15,962 nucleotides of DNA from Tannerella sp. (GCA_031259505.1 JAIRLL010000239.1:1-15962), one strand, 5' to 3'; positions 6,612 through 15,112 are shown, counted from the first letter of the stretch. A program made the numbers and translations. Notes: a model not told the origin generated them from the letters alone.

Positions 6612-6764
6612 ATGGAAATAACAAATCAATTATACTCGAAAAGTTTTCTGCCGGTCAAATCCGTCAGTTGCGTAGCCGGTGAAACCGTCCGTACGCCGCT
6701 GGCTGCAGGGATATACGTGGCTGCCGCAGTGGAGGAGCCGTATAAAATAGCGAATGGCGAATAA
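6612..6764 (+). CDS. Small orphan protein, 50 residues
   Basis: The ATG at 6612 starts MEITNQLYSKSFLPVKSV; the product ends in AAGIYVAAAVEEPYKIANGE. Longer starts at GTG codons upstream would overlap the promoter and are rejected. I recognise no family. The second half faintly resembles the end of a type IX secretion C-terminal domain (PAGIYIV...K pattern), yet there is no signal peptide and no cargo domain. It may be an exapted or decayed fragment, or the resemblance may be chance. A strong promoter and a hairpin over its stop codon suggest it is expressed as a short transcript. recG follows 54 nt downstream. Confidence 0.55.
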   Translation: MEITNQLYSKSFLPVKSVSCVAGETVRTPLAAGIYVAAAVEEPYKIANGE

Positions 6765-6791
6765 GCGCCGTGTGCATACAGCGCTTATTCG
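6758..6791 (+). repeat. 11-bp inverted repeat spanning the stop codon
   Basis: CGAATAAGCGC (6758-6768) pairs with GCGCTTATTCG (6781-6791) around a 12-nt loop. The left arm contains the TAA stop of the 50-residue gene. The downstream sequence is only mildly T-rich (GGTTGAATTTTG), so it may be a weak terminator or a 3'-end stabilising hairpin that separates this transcript from recG. Confidence 0.55.
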
Positions 6792-6818
6792 GTTGAATTT
6801 TGTCCGCAAAGCAGGGAA

Positions 6819-8930
6819 ATGAAGGAATTGATCAGCAATATCATGTACCTGCCGGGCGTGGGGCCTAAAAAGGCGGAGGTGTTGAAACGGGAACTCGAGA
6901 TCTCGACGTACGAAGATTTACTGTATCATTTTCCATACAGGTACGTCGACCGCAGCCGTTTTTATAAAGTAAGCGAAATAACCGGTGCGCTCGAGGCCGA
7001 CGGCGAGATGCCGTACGTGCAGTTGAGAGGACGGATTGTGCGCTTCGACACGCTCGGCGAAATGCGCTCCCGACGGCTGACAGGCAAATTCACGGACGGG
7101 TCGGGATTCATCGACCTGGTATGGTTCAAGGGACTGAAATACATTGCAGACAAATATAAGGTCGGACAGGAATACATCGTCTTCGGCAAACCGGCCGGGT
7201 TCGGATGGGGCTACAACATCGTTCATCCCGAGGTGGATATGCCCGAAAACGCCCGGCAGGTGGCAAACGGTCTGACGCCTCTGTATCACACAACCGAAGC
7301 GATGAAAAATATGTATCTCCATTCGCGCGCCATCCAGAACCTGCAATACACGCTGCTGTCGGAACTCGACTGGACGCTGCCCGAAACCCTCCCCGCCTGC
7401 CTGACGGAGCAACTGGGCGAACTCTCCAGGTCGGAGGCCATACGCAATATCCATTTTCCCGCGTCGAACGCCATGCTGAGCCGGGCGCGGTCGAGGCTGA
7501 AGTTCGACGAACTGTTCTACATTCAACTGAACATACTGCTGACGGCACGCATGAGACGGCAGAAACTGACAGGTCTGGTCTGCTCCGGGATCGGCGAGTT
7601 TTTCCTTACGTTTTACCGGCAACACCTGCCGTTCGAACTGACGGATGCGCAGAAACGCGTCGTGCGCGAAATATACGCCGACATGAAAAGTGGATGCCAG
7701 ATGAACCGGCTGTTGCAGGGCGACGTGGGCAGCGGCAAGACGCTGGTCGCCTTCCTGTCGATGCTGATTGCCGTCGACAATCATTATCAGGCATGTATCA
7801 TGGCGCCGACCGGGATACTGGCTCAGCAGCATTATGCAACGATTAAAAACATGCTGTGCGACATGAATATCCGCGTCGCCCTGCTGACCGGCTCGACAAA
7901 AAAGCGTGAACGCGACAGAATCCTTCCTGCCATTGCCGGTGGCGAAATCCAGTTAGTCGTCGGCACGCACGCGCTGCTCGAAGAAACCGTGCGCTTTGCC
8001 TCGCTCGGCCTTGCGATAATCGACGAACAGCACCGCTTCGGCGTCGCACAGCGTTCCCGGCTGTGGACGAAGAACCGGGTCGCCCCGCACGTCCTGGTCA
8101 TGACCGCCACCCCGATACCGCGCACGCTCGCCATGACGCTGTACGGCGATCTCGACGTGTCCGTCATCGACGAACTGCCGCCCGGCCGCAAACCGGTGAA
8201 GACCGTTCACCGCTACGACGACCGGCACGCACAACTGTATGCCTTCCTCCGCGACGAAATACGCCGCGGACGCCAGGTCTACGTCATCTATCCCCTGATC
8301 GAAGAAAGCGAGAAGATTGATTATAAAAATCTCGAAGACGGCTACGCGGCGCTCAGGGAAGTATTCTCCGAATACCGCGTCGGCATGGTACACGGCCGGA
8401 TGAAACCGCAGGAGAAGGATGCCGCCATGCAGCAGTTCGTGTCCGGACAGACGCACATTCTGGTATCTACCACCGTGATAGAGGTAGGCGTCAACGTGCC
8501 GAACGCTTCCGTGATGGTGATCGAAAGCGCCGAACGCTTCGGGCTTTCGCAGTTGCATCAGTTGCGCGGACGCGTGGGGCGGGGCGCCGAACAATCGTAC
8601 TGCATCCTCGTGTCGTCGCACAAACTCAGCCACGACACCCGCGAACGGCTCGAAATCATGGTCGGCAGTCACGACGGATTCAAGATTGCAGAAGAAGACC
8701 TCCGGCTGCGCGGACACGGCGACCTGGAAGGTACGCAGCAAAGCGGCTACGGTCAGTTTCTGAAAATTGCCAGTCTGGCTGCCGACGGTCAGATACTTCA
8801 ACGTGCGCGAAACGTGGCGGAGCGCATCCTTGACAACGACCCGCAACTCGAATCGCCCGCCAGCAAAATCTTCCGCGACCGCCTGCAGACTCTTTTCGAC
8901 AGGAAAATGAACTGGGGCTTGATAAGCTGA
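6819..8930 (+). CDS. recG: ATP-dependent DNA helicase RecG
   Basis: RecG is the superfamily 2 helicase that remodels stalled replication forks and branch-migrates Holliday junctions and D-loops. The 703-residue length is normal. The N-terminal wedge/OB part includes MYLPGVGPKKAEVLKREL (about 7-24) and FPYRYVDRS. Helicase motifs are GDVGSGKT (Walker A, about 301-308), DEQHRFG (402-408, the DEQH signature typical of RecG), TATPIPRT (429-436), and QLRGRVGRG (motif VI, about 581-589). The ATG at 6819 has AGGG just upstream and gives the expected N-terminus. A near-consensus GAATTTTG (6795-6802) could be its own promoter; read-through from 6552-6583 is also possible. The large minus-strand frames opposite it are shadows. 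Confidence 0.97.
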   Translation: MKELISNIMYLPGVGPKKAEVLKRELEISTYEDLLYHFPYRYVDRSRFYKVSEITGALEADGEMPYVQLRGRIVRFDTLGEMRSRRLTGKFTDGSGFIDLVWFKGLKYIADKYKVGQEYIVFGKPAGFGWGYNIVHPEVDMPENARQVANGLTPLYHTTEAMKNMYLHSRAIQNLQYTLLSELDWTLPETLPACLTEQLGELSRSEAIRNIHFPASNAMLSRARSRLKFDELFYIQLNILLTARMRRQKLTGLVCSGIGEFFLTFYRQHLPFELTDAQKRVVREIYADMKSGCQMNRLLQGDVGSGKTLVAFLSMLIAVDNHYQACIMAPTGILAQQHYATIKNMLCDMNIRVALLTGSTKKRERDRILPAIAGGEIQLVVGTHALLEETVRFASLGLAIIDEQHRFGVAQRSRLWTKNRVAPHVLVMTATPIPRTLAMTLYGDLDVSVIDELPPGRKPVKTVHRYDDRHAQLYAFLRDEIRRGRQVYVIYPLIEESEKIDYKNLEDGYAALREVFSEYRVGMVHGRMKPQEKDAAMQQFVSGQTHILVSTTVIEVGVNVPNASVMVIESAERFGLSQLHQLRGRVGRGAEQSYCILVSSHKLSHDTRERLEIMVGSHDGFKIAEEDLRLRGHGDLEGTQQSGYGQFLKIASLAADGQILQRARNVAERILDNDPQLESPASKIFRDRLQTLFDRKMNWGLIS

Positions 8931-8949
8931 CAAATGTTGATTATCTTTG
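8919..8949 (+). promoter_or_regulatory. Bacteroidota promoter for the glycosyltransferase pair
   Basis: TTG (8919-8921), a 20-nt spacer, and TATCTTTG (8942-8949) fit both boxes. The -33 element lies inside the last codons of recG. The predicted leader before the ATG at 8987 is about 30 nt. Confidence 0.65.
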
Positions 8950-8986
8950 TGTCCGTATTAAATTCAAGATTCAATATTCGCAGTAT

Positions 8987-9709
8987 ATGGAAAACAGGCA
9001 GATGATTGTGATTACGCCGGTGAAGGACTCGATCGTGTCCGCACTGGAAACCGTAAAGGCGATTGCCTCTTCGGATATGCGTATTCCCTATACATATATT
9101 ATATATAACGATTTCAGTACGGACAGTAATACCCGCATACTGGAAGAGGCGGCGGCAGCCGGCGGATTCACCCTGATAAACCTTTCGGAACAGACGAATC
9201 ACCCTTCTCCGAACTATCTCCTGATACTGCAGGACGCACAGCGGCGGGCGCTGGACAGCGGAGCCGCGCTGTGCATTGTCGAATCGGATGTAACCGTCCG
9301 GCCGCACACGCTTCAGTCGCTGTTCGACGGCGCGCTCGACAGGCCGGACTGCGGTATCGCCGCAGCCGTCACCGTCGACGAAAAAGGACAGATAAACTAT
9401 CCCTACCTTTACGCACGGAAGGAAACGAACCGTGTCCTGTCCGTCCGCAGGCACGTGAGTTTCTGCTGCTCGCTGCTTACGCCGGCCTTTTTGCAGAAAT
9501 ATGATTTCATGCAGTTAGACCCGTCCAAAGCCTGGCACGATGTGACCGTCTCGCATAAATCGCTTGCACTGGGTTTTGCCAACTACCTGTTTACATCGCT
9601 TCCGGTCGTGCACAGACCGCACGGCAGCCGCCCGTGGAAGCAACTGAAGTATACAAACCCGCTCCGCTATTACTGGCTGAAATTCACCCGCCGCCGCGAC
9701 AGGATATAA
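8987..9709 (+). CDS. GT2-like glycosyltransferase, 240 residues
   Basis: The protein has a GT-A-type start (MIVITPVKDSIVSALETV), a first beta-alpha unit ending in IIYNDFSTDSNTRIL, and an acidic VESDVTV (98-104) in the place of the usual DxD metal site. This fits a family 2 glycosyltransferase that uses a nucleotide-sugar donor on the inner face of the membrane. The C-terminus is basic (FTRRRDRI), which may help membrane association; no transmembrane segment is seen. Its partner 25 nt downstream is a GT2-kinase fusion with LPS-core-type features, so a job in LPS or other surface glycan assembly is likely. The acceptor and donor cannot be assigned. It has its own promoter immediately after recG. 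Confidence 0.75.
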   Translation: MENRQMIVITPVKDSIVSALETVKAIASSDMRIPYTYIIYNDFSTDSNTRILEEAAAAGGFTLINLSEQTNHPSPNYLLILQDAQRRALDSGAALCIVESDVTVRPHTLQSLFDGALDRPDCGIAAAVTVDEKGQINYPYLYARKETNRVLSVRRHVSFCCSLLTPAFLQKYDFMQLDPSKAWHDVTVSHKSLALGFANYLFTSLPVVHRPHGSRPWKQLKYTNPLRYYWLKFTRRRDRI

Positions 9710-9734
9710 CAAAGAAAAGTATAGTATATAAAAG

Positions 9735-11222
9735 ATGAAACACGCAGAAAATACGCCTCTGGTATCTGTAATTATCCCCGTGTACAATTCGAGTGAATTT
9801 CTCGAAGAAACGCTGCTGTCCGTACTGTCTTCCGCCTGGCCGAATATGGAGATCGTGATAGTAGACGACGGGTCTACCGACGATTCGCCGGCCATCGCAG
9901 CACGGTATGCCGCCAAATATGACAGCATCCGTTTTCTGCAACAGGCAAATGCCGGAGCGGCCGCCGCCCGCAACCGCGCCATTGCCGCCGCCCGCGGGGA
10001 ATATATTTTGCCGGTAGATGCAGACAATTTGATTTCGCCCGATTACATAAAAGAAGCAGTAAAAACCCTGAAAGAAAATCCACAGGTGAAAGTAGTATCC
10101 TGTGAAGTAGAATTTTTTGGGCTGAAAACGGGGAGAATAAAATATCCTCCGTTCAGTTACAGATTGCTGGCACGTAAAAACATGATAGATAACTGCGCCA
10201 TGTATCGCAAAAAAGACTGGGACGAAATAGAGGGAGGTTATTGTGAATGTAAAGAAATATCAGGCAGAGAAGACTGGGATCTTTGGATTTCGATGTTCAA
10301 AACGGGAGGCGAATTTGTACGGTTACCTTTTGTTGGCTTGTTGTATCGGGAAAGAAAAAATTCCTACCGGAAGACGACCAGAAATCTAAAAAGAAGTCTT
10401 GTAAACTTAATAAACAGCCGGCACAGGGAGTTTTTATACGAACAGTTAGGCGGAAAATTACATTATCACCGCACCTGGTCGAGGCTGATAAATACATGCT
10501 GCGGATGGATACACGCACGAAAGACCGTCGTCGATCCATCCTTCAAAAGCCTGTCGACGTTCATGCTCGGCCTGCCGTCCATATTCCGCGAGCAGGGAGA
10601 GACGATGTTTCAGGGCCGCAACGAACTGCGGCTGTTCCATTGGGAAGGATACGAGCTGGCGGTGAAGTCATACAAACGTCCCCACGCGCTGAATGCCGTG
10701 ATATACGGTTTCCTGCGGGCATCGAAAGCGGAACGCGCCTACTGCCATGCACTGCGGTTGCTTGCCGCGGGCGTCGGCACGCCTGCACCGGTGGGATTCG
10801 TCACGTGCAGACGATATTTCCTGTTTGCCGACAGTTTTTCGGTCACGCTCCGCTCCACCTGCCCGTACACGTACCGTGATTTTGCAGCGCACACCTTCGT
10901 CCGCCGCAACGAAATACTCGAAGCCATCGCCCGCACGACAGCACGCATGCACGAAAACGGCATCCTGCACCGCGACTATTCCGCCGGAAACATCCTCTTC
11001 GACGATGCGTCCGGCGCGATCGCAGTCGAGATTGTAGACCTGAATCGCATGTCGTTCGAAAAGACCGGACTGAAAAAAGGCTGCCGGAATTTCGAACGCC
11101 TGCCCGCTACGGACGATATGATTGCCGTGATGGCGACCTGCTATGCAAAGGAGAGAGGCTTCGACCCGGAAACCTGCATTGCCGGAATGAAGGCAGCAAT
11201 TATGCACGGCGGAAAATCTTAA
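9735..11222 (+). CDS. GT2 glycosyltransferase fused to an LPS-kinase-like domain
   Basis: The 495-residue protein has two domains. Residues about 7-230 are a classical GT2 domain: VSVIIPVYNSSEFLEETL, VDDGSTDDS, the metal-binding D95-A-D97, and GREDWDLW. Residues about 295-490 resemble the WaaP/KdkA/InaA group of LPS core kinases: K311 in ELAVKSYK as the ATP-contacting lysine, the catalytic loop H412-R413-D414 ending at N419 (HRDYSAGNILF), and D435-L-N as the metal-binding DFG equivalent. All key kinase residues are present, so it looks active. One frame joins the domains with no stop or obvious frameshift; the junction (about 235-295) is basic. The protein probably adds a sugar and phosphorylates a lipid A-core sugar. 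The DNA of about 10020-10480 is visibly richer in A/T than either side. Confidence 0.85.
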   Translation: MKHAENTPLVSVIIPVYNSSEFLEETLLSVLSSAWPNMEIVIVDDGSTDDSPAIAARYAAKYDSIRFLQQANAGAAAARNRAIAAARGEYILPVDADNLISPDYIKEAVKTLKENPQVKVVSCEVEFFGLKTGRIKYPPFSYRLLARKNMIDNCAMYRKKDWDEIEGGYCECKEISGREDWDLWISMFKTGGEFVRLPFVGLLYRERKNSYRKTTRNLKRSLVNLINSRHREFLYEQLGGKLHYHRTWSRLINTCCGWIHARKTVVDPSFKSLSTFMLGLPSIFREQGETMFQGRNELRLFHWEGYELAVKSYKRPHALNAVIYGFLRASKAERAYCHALRLLAAGVGTPAPVGFVTCRRYFLFADSFSVTLRSTCPYTYRDFAAHTFVRRNEILEAIARTTARMHENGILHRDYSAGNILFDDASGAIAVEIVDLNRMSFEKTGLKKGCRNFERLPATDDMIAVMATCYAKERGFDPETCIAGMKAAIMHGGKS

Positions 11223-11263
11223 ACACGGAGACCGGAGCACACAATACGACGCATTGCACATGT

Positions 11264-11282
11264 GATTTTTACGGTAAAAATC
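11264..11282. repeat. Near-palindrome upstream of galM
   Basis: GATTTTTAC (11264-11272) and GTAAAAATC (11274-11282) are perfect inverted 9-mers around a single G. It lies 42 nt after the GT2-kinase stop and about 94 nt before galM. With a nearby GCAC/GTGC pair it may be a hairpin ending the upstream transcript or an operator; there is no U-tract. Confidence 0.45.
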
Positions 11283-11297
11283 GTGCATCTGCAAAAA

Positions 11298-11314
11298 ACA
11301 TGTTATAAAACATA
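11298..11314. promoter_or_regulatory. Dyad motif upstream of the gal operon
   Basis: ACATGTTATAAAACATA contains ATGTT-N4-AACAT and differs at one base from 6441-6457. It lies about 35-50 nt upstream of the putative galM promoter, a reasonable place for an operator of a sugar-responsive regulator. No regulator gene is in the window. Confidence 0.35.
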
Positions 11315-11346
11315 TGTCAATATGAAAAAGTTCGGCAAAAGAAGCC

Positions 11347-11366
11347 TACTTTTACGCGCAAATTTG
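11347..11366 (+). promoter_or_regulatory. Probable galM operon promoter region
   Basis: Two near-matches to TAnnTTTG lie just before galM: TACTTTTA (11347-11354) and CAAATTTG (11359-11366), each with one mismatch. The first would leave a leader of about 16 nt before the ATG at 11376. Neither has a clear -33 TTG, so the operon may need an activator. Confidence 0.35.
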
Positions 11367-11375
11367 TAACATGCG

Positions 11376-12464
11376 ATGAAGGAAAACAAGACTGTACTTT
11401 CTGGTTTACATACTGCCGATTTCCAAAAAGTTGTTGACGGCAAGGAGGTTTCGCTCTGTTTGCTGACCAATGGAAACGGTGCGGAAGTGGCGGTGACGAA
11501 CTACGGCGCAAAGATTGTGTCGCTTATGATGCCGGACAGAAACGGCAAATTTACGGATGTCGTCACAGGACACGCGTCCATTGACGACTACCTTGCATCC
11601 GAAGAACCTTACTTCGGAGCGGTTTGCGGACGCTACGGCAATCGAATCGCAAAAGGACGCTTTACGCTCGACGGCGTCGTATACGACAAACTGGCGCTCA
11701 ACAACGGCCCGAACAGCCTGCACGGCGGCGTCAAAGGTTTTAATGCCGTCGTATGGGACATGAAGCAGGAAGACGCCCGTTCGGTGGAACTGACATACAT
11801 CTCGGCCGACGGCGAAGAGGGATTCCCCGGCACACTGACCACAACGGTTACATACACCCTGACCGACGAAAACGAGGTGGTCATCGCCTATCATGCCGTT
11901 ACCGACAAGCCGACGGCGCTCAACCTGACAAACCATTCCTACTTCAACCTGTCCGGCGCAGGCAACCCGACCATCGGAGACCATCTGCTGACAATCAATG
12001 CCGACCGTTACCTGCCGACGGACGAAACGTCCATTCCCCTCGGCGCGCCGGAAAAGGTCGAAGGCACGCCGATGGATTTCCGCACGCCACACGAAGCGGG
12101 CGCACGCATCCACGACGATTTCGAACAGTTGGTCATCGGACGGGGGTACGACCATACATATATAATAAACAGAGAAGATAGCGGGCTGGCGTTTGCCGCA
12201 CGCTGCATGTCGCCCGGGACGGGCATCGTCATGGAAGTATTCACGACCGAACCGGGCATGCAGCTTTATACGGGTAACTGGATGACGGGCAACCTCGTCG
12301 GGAAACACGGACAGCGTTATCCACAACATTCCGCGCTGTGCTTCGAAACGCAGCACTTCCCCGACAGCCCGAACCGTCCCGACTACCCGACAACCGTCCT
12401 TCGACCAGGCGAAAGTTTTGACAGCCGGACGATATTCAAATTCCATGCAATACAAATACAGTGA
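11376..12464 (+). CDS. galM: Aldose 1-epimerase (galactose mutarotase)
   Basis: GalM interconverts the alpha and beta anomers of galactose and glucose, feeding alpha-galactose to galactokinase. The 362 residues show the family motifs: NNGPNSLHGGVKGF with H116, NHSYFNLSG with H187 (the general acid), FTTEPGMQLYTGNW, and a late ALCFETQHFPDSPN with E324 as the likely catalytic base. No signal peptide is seen, so it is cytosolic. The ATG at 11376 is chosen because the ATG at 11371 runs straight into TGA. It is the first gene of an operon with the transporter (34 nt gap) and galK. A 349-residue antisense frame is a shadow. Confidence 0.95.
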   Translation: MKENKTVLSGLHTADFQKVVDGKEVSLCLLTNGNGAEVAVTNYGAKIVSLMMPDRNGKFTDVVTGHASIDDYLASEEPYFGAVCGRYGNRIAKGRFTLDGVVYDKLALNNGPNSLHGGVKGFNAVVWDMKQEDARSVELTYISADGEEGFPGTLTTTVTYTLTDENEVVIAYHAVTDKPTALNLTNHSYFNLSGAGNPTIGDHLLTINADRYLPTDETSIPLGAPEKVEGTPMDFRTPHEAGARIHDDFEQLVIGRGYDHTYIINREDSGLAFAARCMSPGTGIVMEVFTTEPGMQLYTGNWMTGNLVGKHGQRYPQHSALCFETQHFPDSPNRPDYPTTVLRPGESFDSRTIFKFHAIQIQ

Positions 12465-12498
12465 AACAATATTATTAATAATTTAAAATTTCAGATCT

Positions 12499-13941
12499 AT
12501 GACAAACAAACAAGAAAAAAATTATGCTTTACCCATCATTATGATGATTCTGCTGTTTGGTATGATATCGTTCGTAACCAATCTGGCAGCGCCGATGGGA
12601 ATTGTGTTGAAAAATCAATTCGGAGTATCCAATTCGCTGGGCATGCTGGGAAATTTCATGAATTTCCTTGCCTATGCCGTGATGGGAATACCGTCCGGCA
12701 TGTTGCTGCGAAAAGCAGGCTACAAAAACACTGCACTGATCGCCATCGCAGTAGGCTTTGCAGGCGTCGGCATCCAGTTTTTATCGGGGATTGCCGAAAG
12801 TTTTTATATCTATCTGACGGGCGCGTTCATTTCCGGATTTTCGATGTGCATGCTCAATGCCGTTGTTAACCCGATGCTCAACACACTGGGTGGCGGAGGC
12901 AAGAAAGGAAACACGCTGATTCAGGTCGGCGGGTCGTTCAACTCGCTGATGGGCACACTGGTTCCCTTGCTGGTAGGTATCCTGGTCGGAAACGTGGCCA
13001 AGGCTTCCATTCCCGACGTCAATCCCGTGCTGTTTATCGCACTGGGTATATTCGCGCTGGTAGGCGTTGTTCTCTTCTTTGTGAATATTCCCGAACCGGA
13101 ATCGACGATCAACAGGCTTGCCAAAGGCGAAAAATCACAGTACAGCCCCTGGTCGTTCCGCCATTTCGTGCTGGGCGCCATCGGCATTTTTGTGTACGTT
13201 GGCGTTGAAGTCGGCGTCCCCGGCACGGCCAACCTGTATATGACCTCGTTCACAGTGGAGGAAGCGCAGGCGAAAGTTGACGAATACAGCAAACAGCAGG
13301 CAGACGCGTCATACCTCGCTCAGTTGCGGAGCGAAGACGAATCGAAAATAGTGAGCGAAAACACAAACGAAAGCGCAGAAAAGATCATCAACGGAGACAC
13401 GAAACCCGGACTGGGAATCGCTACCGGTATTGCCGGCGGCGTAGTAGGTTTCTACTGGCTGCTGATGCTCATCGGCCGGCTGATCGGCGCCGCCATCGGC
13501 TCGAAAATATCGGCCAAAACGATGCTGACGGTAGCCTCGGGCATAGGCGCTGTTTTAGTACTCGCCGCTATTTTTACACCCGTAACCATACCCGTGTCCA
13601 TGCCTGCTTTCGACACAAGCGGCGGAACGCTCTCGGTGGGCATGGTAGACGTCCCCATCTCGTTCATGTTCCTTGCTCTGGTCGGTATCTGTACCTCGGT
13701 GATGTGGGGAGGAATTTTCAACCTGGCCGTAGAGGGACTGGGGAAATATGTCGCGGAAGCTTCGGGGATATTTATGATGCTTGTCGTCGGCGGCGGTATC
13801 ATTCCTTACGTGCAAAACCTGATTGCCGACATATCCGGTTTTATGCCAAGCTACTGGCTGCTGTTCGCCGGCCTGGTATACCTCCTGTTCTACGCCCTGA
13901 TCGGGAGCAAAAACGTCAACAGGGATATTCCGGTCGCATGA
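12499..13941 (+). CDS. FucP-family glucose/galactose MFS transporter
   Basis: This 480-residue inner-membrane protein has about twelve hydrophobic segments and resembles the FucP/GluP group of the major facilitator superfamily, which imports hexoses with protons or cations. The N-terminal half has MMILLFGMISFVTNLAAP, GIPSGMLLRKAGYK (the loop 2-3 motif) and NPMLNTLGGGGKKG; the C-terminal half has a matching VMWGGIFNLAVEGLG. A hydrophilic, Glu/Lys/Gln-rich stretch of about 50 residues (around 250-300) sits in the middle of the chain, longer than a simple loop. Position between galM and galK indicates galactose, perhaps glucose, as substrate. The stop is 31 nt before the galK ATG. Confidence 0.93.
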   Translation: MTNKQEKNYALPIIMMILLFGMISFVTNLAAPMGIVLKNQFGVSNSLGMLGNFMNFLAYAVMGIPSGMLLRKAGYKNTALIAIAVGFAGVGIQFLSGIAESFYIYLTGAFISGFSMCMLNAVVNPMLNTLGGGGKKGNTLIQVGGSFNSLMGTLVPLLVGILVGNVAKASIPDVNPVLFIALGIFALVGVVLFFVNIPEPESTINRLAKGEKSQYSPWSFRHFVLGAIGIFVYVGVEVGVPGTANLYMTSFTVEEAQAKVDEYSKQQADASYLAQLRSEDESKIVSENTNESAEKIINGDTKPGLGIATGIAGGVVGFYWLLMLIGRLIGAAIGSKISAKTMLTVASGIGAVLVLAAIFTPVTIPVSMPAFDTSGGTLSVGMVDVPISFMFLALVGICTSVMWGGIFNLAVEGLGKYVAEASGIFMMLVVGGGIIPYVQNLIADISGFMPSYWLLFAGLVYLLFYALIGSKNVNRDIPVA

Positions 13942-13972
13942 TCACTGTAAATATACACGAAGCAGACAGAAT

Positions 13973-15112
13973 ATGGAGACAGAATATGTAAGAAGCCGCT
14001 TCATCAAGCATTTTGACGGAAGCACGGGCACGATTTATACTTCGCCCGGACGTATCAACCTGATCGGCGAACATACCGACTACAACGGGGGATTCGTGTT
14101 CCCCGGAGCAATCGACAAGGGGATAGTGGCCGAAATAAAGCTGAACGAAACACAGAAGGTGCGTGCCTATTCGATTGACATGAAAGACTATGTCGAATTC
14201 GGATTCAACGAGGAAGATGCGCCGCGCACCAGTTGGGCAAGGTATATTTTCGGCGTGTGTCGCGAAATCATCAAGCGAGGCGGCGAACTGAAAGGCTTCA
14301 ATACGGCGTTTGCCGGCGATGTGCCGCTCGGAGCGGGCATGTCGTCGTCCGCAGCGCTGGAAAGCACGTACGCCTTTGCGCTCAACGACATTTTCCAACT
14401 GGGCATCGACAGGTTTGAACTGGCAAAAATCGGACAGGCCACGGAACACAACTACTGCGGCGTCAAATGCGGCATCATGGACCAGTTTGCCTCCCTCTTC
14501 GGGAAGAAAGGTAACCTGATACGGCTGGACTGCCGCTCGCTCGAATACGAATATTTTCCCTTCGACCCGCAGGGATACAAACTGGTGTTGCTCGACACGG
14601 CCGTCAAACACGAACTGGCATCGTCGGCCTACAACGCCCGGCGCGAATCATGCGAACGGGTAGCACGCAAACTGAATGTGGAATTTCTTCGCGACGCGAC
14701 GTTCGAACAGTTGGAAAGCATCAAAAACGAAATCAGCGAAGAAGACTGCAAACGCGCCGAATACGTGATCGGCGAAAAGCAGCGCGTGCTGGACGTATGC
14801 GATGCACTCGTGAAAGGCGACTACGAGACCGTCGGGCAGAAAATGTACGGGACGCACTACGGGATGAGCAAACTCTACGAAGTGAGTTGCGAGGAACTGG
14901 ATTTTCTGAACGACGTGGCCAGAGAATGTGGCGTAACCGGCTCGCGCGTGATGGGCGGAGGCTTCGGCGGATGCACCATCAACCTGGTGAAAGACGAACT
15001 GTACGAACCGTTTATCCTGAAGGCTAAAGAAGCCTACAGGGCAAAGTTCGGACGCTCGCCGAAAGTGTACGACGCAGTCATCAGCGACGGAGCAAGGAAA
15101 TTGAACGATTGA
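13973..15112 (+). CDS. galK: Galactokinase
   Basis: GalK phosphorylates alpha-D-galactose at C1 with ATP, the first committed step of the Leloir pathway. The 379-residue GHMP-family kinase shows the galactokinase signature GRINLIGEHTDY (26-37), the phosphate loop PLGAGMSSSAALE (118-130), the catalytic aspartate D170 in CGIMDQ, and the C-terminal GSRVMGGGFGGCT (323-335). All essential residues are present. The ATG at 13973 is preferred; residues before the signature match the usual spacing. It is the last operon gene, and a strong terminator begins 27 nt after its stop. galT and galE must lie elsewhere if the Leloir pathway is complete. Confidence 0.97.
   Translation: METEYVRSRFIKHFDGSTGTIYTSPGRINLIGEHTDYNGGFVFPGAIDKGIVAEIKLNETQKVRAYSIDMKDYVEFGFNEEDAPRTSWARYIFGVCREIIKRGGELKGFNTAFAGDVPLGAGMSSSAALESTYAFALNDIFQLGIDRFELAKIGQATEHNYCGVKCGIMDQFASLFGKKGNLIRLDCRSLEYEYFPFDPQGYKLVLLDTAVKHELASSAYNARRESCERVARKLNVEFLRDATFEQLESIKNEISEEDCKRAEYVIGEKQRVLDVCDALVKGDYETVGQKMYGTHYGMSKLYEVSCEELDFLNDVARECGVTGSRVMGGGFGGCTINLVKDELYEPFILKAKEAYRAKFGRSPKVYDAVISDGARKLND

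Noticed and set aside
7953..8933. Minus-strand frame of 326 codons opposite recG
   Set aside because: Antisense to the conserved helicase domain, with no promoter or domain of its own.
11406..12455. Minus-strand frame of 349 codons opposite galM
   Set aside because: Antisense to galM, whose catalytic residues and operon context are clear.
12471..12482. ATTATTAATAAT palindrome between galM and the transporter gene
   Set aside because: A simple A/T palindrome in an AT-rich gap of 34 nt; expected by chance and without other support.
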